A DNA stretch of 7,163 bases from Lachnospiraceae bacterium UBA3645 (lineage in GTDB: Bacteria; Bacillota; Clostridia; Lachnospirales; Lachnospiraceae): NCBI GenBank assembly GCA_002373555.1, contig DFKM01000114.1, forward strand, positions 1 to 7,163, read 5' to 3'. Within the stretch, counting starts at the first letter, position 1. Each line of letters opens with the position of its first letter. This document shows positions 1 to 6,267 of this stretch, in pieces. The translations under genes were made by a program, and so were the position numbers. The notes beneath the pieces are model-generated. The model was given only the letters and a program-made list of their open reading frames with translations, did no database searches and was not told the origin of the DNA.

Positions 1-1049
1 AGATCCTGAAAAGAGGCGAGAAGCTGAAGATCGAAGAAGCAAAGACGGACAATGATCTTTCCGATTCCGGCCTTCGCTACGATCTGACCGTTCCGCTTGT
101 CAGATATTATTCCAATCACATGAATGATCTGCCCAAGCCCTTCAAGGCGCTGCAGATCGGACCGGTCTTCCGTGCGGACAGACCGCAGCGGGGACGTTTC
201 CGTCAGTTCTATCAGTGCGATATCGACATCCTGGGCGAACCCTCCAATATCGCAGAGATCGAGCTGATCCTCGCAACGACAAAGCTGCTTTCCAGAATCG
301 GATTTGACGGATTTACCGTCATTATCAATGACAGACGGATCCTGAAGGGCATGGCGGCCTGGTGCGGTTTCCCGGAGGAATCCTATGACCAGGTCTTTGT
401 CGAGCTGGACAAGATGGACAAGATCGGCATGGACGGCGTGAAGGAGGGGCTCACGGAGCTCGGCTTTGAAGCAGCCGCGATCGAAAAGCTCGGAACACTG
501 TTTGCCGAGCTGGAAACAAGGGAAGACCAGGTGGGGTATCTGAAAGAGACCCTGGCCGGGCATATCGATGACGCAGCGGAGAGCCTGTCGTTCATCATGA
601 ACAGCGTAGGGGATCTCTCGACCGGCTTCAGGCTGAAATTCGATCCCACGCTTGTCCGCGGCATGAGCTACTACACCGGCACCATTTTCGAGATCCAGAT
701 CGACGGTCTGAACGCTTCCTGCGGAGGCGGCGGCAGATATGATAAGATGGTCGGGAAGTTCACAAATATCGAAACGCCGGCAGTCGGTTTCTCCATCGGT
801 TTCGAGCGCATTATCACGATCCTGATGGAACAGGGCTTCAAAGTGCCCGGCGAAGAAGGCGCGGCCGCGTTCCTGATCGAGAAGAATATGCCCGCGGAGC
901 GCATGACGGAGATCATGAAGGAAGCGCAGGAACTCAGAGAGGGCGGAAAGCGCGTACTTGTTTCGGTCATGAACAAGAACAAAAAGTTCCAGAAGGAACA
1001 GCTTGCGAAGGAAGGATATACGGAGTTTAAGGAGTTTTTCAACCGCTGA
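1..1049 (+). CDS. hisS: Histidyl-tRNA synthetase (HisRS), 5'-truncated by window edge
   Basis: Cytoplasmic class II aminoacyl-tRNA synthetase that charges tRNA-His with histidine using ATP. The first complete codon is at position 3; 348 residues are visible and the start codon and motif 1 lie before the window (the family is usually about 420 residues). Seen: LRYDLTVPLVRYY near 81-119, class II motif 2 with RADRPQRGRFRQFYQCDIDI (about 174-233), the HisRS-specific LVRGMSYYTG histidine-binding motif at 651-680 with its catalytic Arg at 657-659, GGGGRYD (about 723-743), and motif 3 GFSIGFERI (about 786-812). The RYDLTVP and FYQCDIDI wording matches the eukaryote/archaea/actinobacteria-like HisRS type rather than the classical bacterial LRPEGTAG type. 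The C-terminal anticodon-binding domain is short: after NKNKKFQKEQL the protein ends at GYTEFKEFFNR, without the usual final strands. A strong terminator follows, so it is a separate unit from the ATPase genes. Identity is very secure. Confidence 0.97.
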   Translation, partial: ILKRGEKLKIEEAKTDNDLSDSGLRYDLTVPLVRYYSNHMNDLPKPFKALQIGPVFRADRPQRGRFRQFYQCDIDILGEPSNIAEIELILATTKLLSRIGFDGFTVIINDRRILKGMAAWCGFPEESYDQVFVELDKMDKIGMDGVKEGLTELGFEAAAIEKLGTLFAELETREDQVGYLKETLAGHIDDAAESLSFIMNSVGDLSTGFRLKFDPTLVRGMSYYTGTIFEIQIDGLNASCGGGGRYDKMVGKFTNIETPAVGFSIGFERIITILMEQGFKVPGEEGAAAFLIEKNMPAERMTEIMKEAQELREGGKRVLVSVMNKNKKFQKEQLAKEGYTEFKEFFNR

Positions 1050-1066
1050 TACAGGAAAAAGAAAAC

Positions 1067-1120
1067 AGATCCCGTTTTCCGGTCCGCAGACCGGAAAACG
1101 GGATCTTTCTTTTCTTATTA
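1067..1120 (+). terminator. Rho-independent terminator after hisS
   Basis: The arms at 1067-1084 and 1089-1106 are perfectly complementary over 18 bp with a 4-base loop (cgca, 1085-1088). The run TTTCTTTTCTT follows at once. The structure starts 17 bases after the hisS stop codon. An A-rich stretch just before the left arm (1055-1066) means the hairpin could also end transcription from the other strand, although no leftward gene is present here. Confidence 0.95.
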
Positions 1121-1167
1121 TTTCATGGCCAGATATTTCAAAGCCTGATTTATGAGCATATTCTGCC

Positions 1168-1196
1168 ATTCATTTTCGCACTGATGAAATTCATTT
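1168..1196. repeat. Direct repeat ATTCATTT, 21 bp apart
   Basis: ATTCATTT occurs at 1168-1175 and again at 1189-1196. The start-to-start distance is 21 bp, close to two turns of B-DNA, so both copies would face the same side of the helix. This is the geometry of a tandem regulator site, but the motif is short and AT-rich, so chance is a real alternative. Confidence 0.35.
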
Positions 1197-1198
1197 CA
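1185..1198. promoter_or_regulatory. Operator-like dyad TGAAAT-TC-ATTTCA
   Basis: A perfect 6-bp inverted repeat with a 2-base centre (TGAAAT, tc, ATTTCA). It lies about 110 bp upstream of the predicted -35 element and overlaps the second ATTCATTT direct repeat. A related sequence sits at 1254-1267. The bound regulator, if any, is unknown. Confidence 0.3.
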
Positions 1199-1253
1199 AC
1201 AATTTGATAAACCCACCAAAAACAGCGTACAAACTGAATTTATTCTACAACAG

Positions 1254-1267
1254 TGAAATAATATTCA
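1254..1267. promoter_or_regulatory. Second, weaker dyad related to the one at 1185
   Basis: TGAAATAATATTCA keeps the outer TGAA-N6-TTCA symmetry and matches the element at 1185-1198 at 10 of 14 positions. It lies 41 bp before the predicted -35 element. Two related elements ahead of one promoter suggest, but do not prove, a transcription factor site. Confidence 0.25.
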
Positions 1268-1307
1268 AATCTTATTTTATGTATGGCAAAAAAGTATGAC
1301 TATTTCG

Positions 1308-1336
1308 TTGCTTTTGATATAGAGAAATGATAAAAT
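1308..1336 (+). promoter_or_regulatory. Predicted promoter for the V-type ATPase operon
   Basis: A -35-like TTGCTT (1308-1313), a 17-base spacer, and a -10 TAAAAT (1331-1336) that matches TATAAT at 5 of 6 positions. TG at 1328-1329, one base before the hexamer, gives an extended -10 (TGnTAAAAT), which can offset the weak -35. Transcription would begin near 1343, leaving a leader of roughly 50 bases before ntpF. It is the best sigma-A-type match I found in this gap. Another match at 1204 (TTGATA) lacks a good -10. Confidence 0.6.
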
Positions 1337-1376
1337 ATTACCAAATTTATGCTCCGGCGTAATGATAATAAAATGT

Positions 1377-1385
1377 AAAGGAGGG
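1377..1385 (+). promoter_or_regulatory. Ribosome binding site that sets the ntpF start
   Basis: AAAGGAGGG contains a full AGGAGG core and ends 6 bases before GTG at 1392. This favours the GTG over the in-frame ATG at 1362, which lies upstream of the site and would put the ribosome binding site inside the gene. An out-of-frame ATG at 1388 is only 2 bases from the site and reads just 8 codons. Confidence 0.85.
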
Positions 1386-1391
1386 AAATGC

Positions 1392-1706
1392 GTGGCCTTA
1401 GATGTTATTTCTGAAATAGAGGAGGCTGAAAATGCTGCGGCAAAAATACGCAGTGATGCAAGAGCCGAAGCCGCCGCTATCGTTTCCAAAGCTGAGGCTG
1501 ACGGAAAAGCGCTGATCGAAGCGGCGAAACAGAAAGCCGCGGAGGAATCTGCCACCGCGCTCCGGGAGAAACTTGCCGAAGCGACGGCCAAAGAGTCTGA
1601 GATCATAGCGCAGACCAAAAAAGAGACCGAACTGCTCGAGTTCATGGCCAAGGGACGTATGGAAACGGCAGCCGGGTTCATCAAAGAAAGGATAGTTAAA
1701 GGGTAA
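1392..1706 (+). CDS. ntpF: V-type ATPase peripheral stalk subunit (G/H-type, NtpF)
   Basis: Predicted peripheral (stator) stalk subunit of the V/A-type ATPase, which pairs with the E subunit to keep the catalytic head from turning with the rotor. Cytoplasmic. From GTG it gives 104 residues beginning MALDVISEIEEAE. Almost the whole chain is one charged, alanine-rich helix (IRSDARAEAAAIVSKAEADGK and on) with the heptad-like pattern of a right- or left-handed coiled coil. It has no signal peptide or membrane segment. Its size and character fit the NtpF/AhaH family, and its place as first gene of an F-I-K-E-C-G-A cluster agrees with E. hirae. Its stop codon directly abuts the ntpI start (TAAATG), implying coupled translation. 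An in-frame ATG at 1362 would add 10 residues (MIIKCKGGKC) that do not look like the family's N-terminus. Sequence is weakly conserved in this family, so context carries much of the call. Confidence 0.88.
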   Translation: MALDVISEIEEAENAAAKIRSDARAEAAAIVSKAEADGKALIEAAKQKAAEESATALREKLAEATAKESEIIAQTKKETELLEFMAKGRMETAAGFIKERIVKG

Positions 1707-3698
1707 ATGAGCATTGTTTCTATGAAAAAACTGAAGCTCATTGCGGTTTCGTCCCAGAGAGAGGAAATCCTGAAGGATCTTCTGCTACTGGGCTGCGTAC
1801 AGATCGACGAGCCGAAAGAGAAGGCGGGGGAGGCCGTGGACCCGATGGTCCAGAAATCGTCTCCGCTGATCAGCCTGCGGTCGCAGAAGTCCACGCTGAC
1901 CAATGCGCTTGCCCGTCTCAACAAGTACGCGCCCGACAAGAAGGGCCTGCTCACACCGCTTCCCGAAGCCGGGATCGACGCGGTCATGGATGAGTCGGCA
2001 ATTGCCGGCGATCTGAAGACTGCTCAGTATATTCTGGACAGTGATGTGAAGATCCGGAGCATCCAGGCACAGGAGAACCGGGAGAAGGCGACCATTGCAT
2101 CCATGAAGCCGTGGATCGAAATGGAGCAGGACCTGGGACAGAGTACGACGAAGACCTGTGAACTGATCTACGGTACCATCCCGGTCAGTGAAAGCATCGA
2201 GAGCGTCCGGGCACTGCTCGCGGATCTGGATGCGGAGGTGACTGTGATATCGGAAGATAAGCAGTTCCGCTTCGTGAACGTGGTCTATTACAGGGGACTG
2301 GCAGAAGATGTCATCGCCGCGCTGAGACCGGCTTCGTTCTCCCCGATCGCCATGACCGGCCTGAAGGGGACGCCGAAGCAGATCACAAAGGCGGCGGAAG
2401 ACGCTCTTGTGGAACTCGCAAAGAGCAAAGAGGAACTGAGTGCGGCCATTGCCGCACAGGCTGAGAACCGTCCGAATCTCCAGATGGGACTGGAGACGCT
2501 GCAGACGGTCATCGACAGAGAAGAGGCGAAGGAGAAGTCTCTTGAAACGAAGAGCACCTTCCGGATGGAGGGGTGGATCACCGCACCGGAAGAAGAAAAG
2601 CTCTCCGAAGTGCTCGGGAAATACACCTGCGCATGGGAGACAGAGGATCCGGATCCGGAGAAGCCGGAAGAGGTTCCGATCAAGCTTCGGAACAACCGGC
2701 TGACCAGACCGTACAACGTCGTGACCGAGATGTATTCGCTCCCCGCTTACAACGGACTGGATCCGAATCCGTTCATCATGCCGTTCTTCGCACTGTTCTT
2801 CGGAATCATGTTCGCGGATATGGCCTACGGCCTGCTGATGTTCATCGCGGGCATGGTCTGGAGCAAAAAGGCGAGACCGAAGGGGACCATGGGCTACATG
2901 GCCGGACTCCTGATCGAATGCGGTATCTCGACCTTTATCATGGGCTTCCTGATCAACGGCTTCTTCGGCGATCTGGTGACGGTGGTCGGTAGCTGGTTCG
3001 GCAAGGACATCCAGCTCGTGCCGAACTTCGCATCCATACCGCTTCCCGGCGGGATGACGCTCACGCTTCCGCTGAATCTTCTGGAAGGCAACAATCCGCT
3101 GATCGTTCTGATCGGTTCGATCTGCCTCGGCGGCATCCACCTGTTCGTGGGCGTGTGCATCGGATGTTATCTGAAGATCCGCGACGGACAGTGGATCGAT
3201 GCCATTTTCAATGATTTCTCCTGGTGGGTGATCATTGCCGGCATCGGCGTATACGCACTGGCGAAGAGCCCCATCGTCCTGATCATCGGATTCGCGATGA
3301 TGGTCCTCGGATCCCTGCTGACGAACAAGGGCTTCGGCAAGATCACCGGTATCGTCAGTGGCCTTTATAACGGCGCCACAGGTTATCTGGGCGACTTCCT
3401 GTCCTACTCGCGTCTGATGGCGCTGATGCTTGCAGGAAGCGTTATCGCCAGCGTATTCAACCAGCTCGGATCGTTGGGGAATGCGAACGGTCCCACCATA
3501 CCGGGCACGATCCTCTTTATTGCAGTTTTCCTGATCGGTCATGTACTGAACTTCCTGCTGAACATCATCGGCTGCTTCGTACATACGCTCAGACTGCAGT
3601 ATCTGGAGTTCTTCGGCAAATGGTACAGAGACGGCGGAAAGGCCTTCCGTCCGTTGAGCATAAAACCTAAATACTTTGATATCACTGAGGAAAGATAA
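1707..3698 (+). CDS. ntpI: V-type ATPase subunit I (a subunit; ion-channel stator)
   Basis: Membrane stator subunit that, with the NtpK ring, forms the two half-channels through which ions move. It has 663 residues, normal for the family. Residues 1 to about 345 form the cytoplasmic arm that contacts the peripheral stalks; the start MSIVSMKKLKLIAV is the standard family opening. From about 355 there is a multi-span membrane domain, beginning NPFIMPFFALFFGIMFADMAYG, with further segments near 399-425, 464-487, 504-540, 560-585 and 600-625. The conserved FLSYSRLMALMLAG carries Arg569, and HTLRLQYLEFFGKWY carries Arg629. These correspond to the two arginines of the a subunit that face the ring carboxylate and are needed for ion transfer. 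The ATG immediately follows the ntpF stop, with AAAGGG just upstream. An internal ATG at 1722 is less likely. No frameshift or unusual insertion is seen. Confidence 0.97.
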   Translation: MSIVSMKKLKLIAVSSQREEILKDLLLLGCVQIDEPKEKAGEAVDPMVQKSSPLISLRSQKSTLTNALARLNKYAPDKKGLLTPLPEAGIDAVMDESAIAGDLKTAQYILDSDVKIRSIQAQENREKATIASMKPWIEMEQDLGQSTTKTCELIYGTIPVSESIESVRALLADLDAEVTVISEDKQFRFVNVVYYRGLAEDVIAALRPASFSPIAMTGLKGTPKQITKAAEDALVELAKSKEELSAAIAAQAENRPNLQMGLETLQTVIDREEAKEKSLETKSTFRMEGWITAPEEEKLSEVLGKYTCAWETEDPDPEKPEEVPIKLRNNRLTRPYNVVTEMYSLPAYNGLDPNPFIMPFFALFFGIMFADMAYGLLMFIAGMVWSKKARPKGTMGYMAGLLIECGISTFIMGFLINGFFGDLVTVVGSWFGKDIQLVPNFASIPLPGGMTLTLPLNLLEGNNPLIVLIGSICLGGIHLFVGVCIGCYLKIRDGQWIDAIFNDFSWWVIIAGIGVYALAKSPIVLIIGFAMMVLGSLLTNKGFGKITGIVSGLYNGATGYLGDFLSYSRLMALMLAGSVIASVFNQLGSLGNANGPTIPGTILFIAVFLIGHVLNFLLNIIGCFVHTLRLQYLEFFGKWYRDGGKAFRPLSIKPKYFDITEER

Positions 3699-3706
3699 TT
3701 CACATT

Positions 3707-4218
<512 letters not shown>

Positions 4219-4241
4219 AGCCGGTTCCCGGAGGGCAAGCC

Positions 4242-4841
4242 ATGAAAGGAATTGAAAAGATAACGAACCGTATCCGTGAGGAAGCGGAAGCCGATGCAGC
4301 CGTCGTTCTGAACGAGGCAAAGGCAAAGGCGGACGAGATCCTGGCGGGATACAGGGAGCAGGCAAAGCTGCTCTATGAAGAAAGACATGAAGCCGGTCTT
4401 GCGGAGGCGGCAGCCGCGGCTGATCGAAAGAACCGCAATGCCGGTCTCTCGGCGAAGAAGGCGATCCTGAGCGTGAAGCACGTTCTGGTCAAGGATGCCT
4501 ATAAATTTGCACTGCAGGATCTGCTGTCGCTTCCGAAGGAAGACTATATCAATCTCCTTGCGAAGTATGCGGTGTCTGCGGCATCTTCCGGCACGGAAGA
4601 GCTGATGCTTTCGGCAAAGGATAAGGCTGCGATCGGCGGGAAGCTCGTTGAAATCGTGAATACCCGCCTTGCTGCCGAAGGAAAGACCGCGAAGATCCGG
4701 CTTTCCGAGAAGGAAGCCGATATTCAGGGCGGACTGATCCTTGCCGAAAATGATATCGCTGTCAACTGCTCGCTGGAGAAGCTGGTATACAATCTCTGCG
4801 AGAGCATGGACAGATCTGTGGCAGGGATCCTGTTCGGATAA
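4242..4841 (+). CDS. ntpE: V-type ATPase subunit E (peripheral stalk)
   Basis: Peripheral stalk subunit that pairs with NtpF and binds the top of the catalytic head through its C-terminal domain. It has 199 residues, normal for the family. Residues 1 to about 85 are a long charged helix (KITNRIREEAEADAAVVLNE onward) for the coiled coil with NtpF. The C-terminal globular domain ends with the family signature: D160-IQGGLIL followed by IAVNCSLEKLV (about 172-182). GGAGGG at 4230-4235 lies 6 bases before the ATG, in a 23-base gap after ntpK. Cytoplasmic, without membrane segments. The position between K and C matches the usual gene order. Confidence 0.95.
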   Translation: MKGIEKITNRIREEAEADAAVVLNEAKAKADEILAGYREQAKLLYEERHEAGLAEAAAAADRKNRNAGLSAKKAILSVKHVLVKDAYKFALQDLLSLPKEDYINLLAKYAVSAASSGTEELMLSAKDKAAIGGKLVEIVNTRLAAEGKTAKIRLSEKEADIQGGLILAENDIAVNCSLEKLVYNLCESMDRSVAGILFG

Positions 4842-4866
4842 GAACTGGACGGAAGGAACATAAAAT

Positions 4867-5940
4867 ATGTTTGTAAACAAGATCGCATATGATCCGGTCG
4901 GATATGTCTCGTACCGGGACTATATGTTCATGGCGTCCAAGCTGAACTACCGGCTTCAGACGATGATCCGGTATGAAAGGCTCGAACAGGCTGCCATGAC
5001 CGAAGATGCGGAGACTGCTGCCCGTCTGGTGGCGGAGGCCGGCTGGCCGAATATGGCCGGCATGGATGTCTCGCAGATCGATACGGTCCTGAACAACAGG
5101 CGGGACAGCATATTTAAGGACATCGAGCAGGTCTGCCCGGAAGAGCAGGTCGTGCAGATGATGCGCATGAAATATGATTATCATAATATCAAAGCGCTCG
5201 TAAAAGGCGCCGGCGCCGGTGTTCCGGCAGACGAGGCGTATATCACCGCCGGCCGCTTTACGCCCGAGAATGTGAAAGAGGATTATCTGAACAATGACTA
5301 TCGCGATCTTACTCCGCTGATGGCAGAGACCATCAGGGAGGCAAGAGAGATGATGGCCAGGACCAAGAATCCCACCGCCGTTGATCTCTATATCGACCGG
5401 ATGTATTTTAGGGAATTATTTGAACTGGCTTCGGAGCTGGAGCCGAAGGTGGAACCGGAGACGCCCATGATGGCGCCGGAACCCGGAGAGCATTACGCAG
5501 TGGACCTGATCCGCAAGATGATCGACAGAGCAAACCTGATCACCTGCGTCCGTGTCGTCCGGCTGGGACGCAGCCAGGATTATCTGAAGAGCGTGCTGAT
5601 CGAGGGCGGCAATTATCCGCCCGACCAGCTTGCTGCGGCGGCATTCGGCGGAGACGGTCTGGCAGGTATGTTCAAGGATACATATCTGTACGATGCCGCG
5701 CAGATCGGACAGGACGCACTGAAGGGCGGTCCGATCACCCCGTTCGAAAAAGCATGCGCGGAAGCATGGCTGAAGTATCTTGCAAATTTGCGGATGATGT
5801 ATTTTGACGCCAGAGCGGTGATCTGGTATCTGACGGTGGTCGATGCCAACATCCTGAATGTGCGTATGCTGCTGACGGGCCTCCTTTCCGGCATATCCGC
5901 CGAAAAACTAAAAGAAAGGCTGCGCGAGACTTATGTATAA
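4867..5940 (+). CDS. ntpC: V-type ATPase subunit C (d-type rotor cap)
   Basis: The C (d) subunit is a funnel-shaped, all-helical protein that sits on the cytoplasmic face of the NtpK ring and couples it to the central axle. It has 357 residues, slightly long for a family of roughly 330. Visible family traits are the N-terminal YVSYRDYMFMASKLNYR, the repeated helical blocks with MRMKYDYHNIKALVKG (about 97-112) and DLYIDRMYFRELFELA (about 173-188), and the C-terminal ANLRMMYFDARAVIWYL followed by NILNVRMLLTGLLSG. A proline/glutamate-rich stretch at residues 192-208, with five prolines, looks like an added flexible linker between helical units and may explain the extra length. GGAAGGA at 4851-4857 precedes the ATG by 9 bases. 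The end of the gene overlaps ntpG by 8 bases. Confidence 0.94.
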   Translation: MFVNKIAYDPVGYVSYRDYMFMASKLNYRLQTMIRYERLEQAAMTEDAETAARLVAEAGWPNMAGMDVSQIDTVLNNRRDSIFKDIEQVCPEEQVVQMMRMKYDYHNIKALVKGAGAGVPADEAYITAGRFTPENVKEDYLNNDYRDLTPLMAETIREAREMMARTKNPTAVDLYIDRMYFRELFELASELEPKVEPETPMMAPEPGEHYAVDLIRKMIDRANLITCVRVVRLGRSQDYLKSVLIEGGNYPPDQLAAAAFGGDGLAGMFKDTYLYDAAQIGQDALKGGPITPFEKACAEAWLKYLANLRMMYFDARAVIWYLTVVDANILNVRMLLTGLLSGISAEKLKERLRETYV

Positions 5941-6247
5941 AGTTGCGGTAATCGGCGGAAGAGATACGATCCTGTGCTTTAAGGCCCTCGGGCTGGATGT
6001 CTATGCGGCGGACAAGCCTGAAGAGGGAAGAAAGATCTTAAAGGAGATCACGGGACCGGAAAGCTCTTATGCCATCATATACATATCGGAGAATCTGGCT
6101 GTCGGAATGAAGCGTGAGATCGATAAATTCAAGGACAGCCCGATGCCGGCCATTATCCTGATCCCCGGCAGGGAAGGATCGCTCGGCATAGGAAAAGAAG
6201 CGCTGCAGTCTGCGGTGGAGCGGGCTGTCGGAATCGATATCTTGTAA
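5933..6247 (+). CDS. ntpG: V-type ATPase subunit F (NtpG, central axle)
   Basis: Small subunit of the central rotor shaft that binds the D subunit and contacts the catalytic head. It has 104 residues, the normal size. The Rossmann-like start [20 protein letters not shown] and the C-terminal [20 protein letters not shown] with AVGIDIL are hallmark family segments. Its ATG lies inside the last codons of ntpC (8-base overlap, ATGTATAA), and no strong Shine-Dalgarno is placed ideally (AAAGAAAGG ends 13 bases upstream). Translation therefore probably depends on ribosomes finishing ntpC. Called G in the E. hirae naming and F in the general V/A-ATPase naming. Confidence 0.96.
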   Translation: MYKVAVIGGRDTILCFKALGLDVYAADKPEEGRKILKEITGPESSYAIIYISENLAVGMKREIDKFKDSPMPAIILIPGREGSLGIGKEALQSAVERAVGIDIL

Positions 6248-6252
6248 GAAAG

Positions 6253-6267
6253 AAGGGTGAGACTTTG
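6253..6267 (+). promoter_or_regulatory. Ribosome binding site and TTG start of ntpA
   Basis: AAGGGTGA (6253-6260) is a good match to the anti-Shine-Dalgarno and sits 4 bases before TTG at 6265. The TTG opens the frame as [16 protein letters not shown], the standard beginning of A subunits. A GTG at 6257 is out of frame, and the next in-frame ATG lies well inside the conserved N-terminal domain. Confidence 0.85.

Larger units (their letters stand above)
1121..1376. other. AT-rich intergenic region between hisS and the ATPase operon
   Basis: Between the hisS stop (1049) and the ntpF start (1392) lie 342 bases with no credible gene. After the terminator, the base composition turns clearly AT-rich compared with the flanking genes. 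It holds a likely promoter close to the ATPase genes, and upstream of it short repeats and dyads that could be regulator sites. I see no tRNA, riboswitch-like fold, or coding stretch in it. Confidence 0.75.

Noticed and set aside
1204..1233. Alternative promoter starting with TTGATA at 1204
   Set aside because: The hexamer at the right distance (TACAAA) is a poor -10, and the extended -10 at 1331 is much better.
1277..1987. Minus-strand frame spanning the operon leader, ntpF and the start of ntpI
   Set aside because: Ser/Ala-rich translation typical of the complement of an Ala/Glu-rich coiled-coil gene, and it would run through the promoter region.
2440..2992. Plus-strand frames in a second phase inside ntpI
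   Set aside because: They are Arg-rich out-of-phase readings of ntpI without a ribosome site of their own.
1785..3584. A 599-codon open frame on the minus strand opposite ntpI
   Set aside because: It is antisense to a clear 663-residue V-ATPase subunit. Its translation is rich in Arg, His, Gln and Asp with no recognisable domain, the usual result of a GC-rich gene read in the complementary frame.
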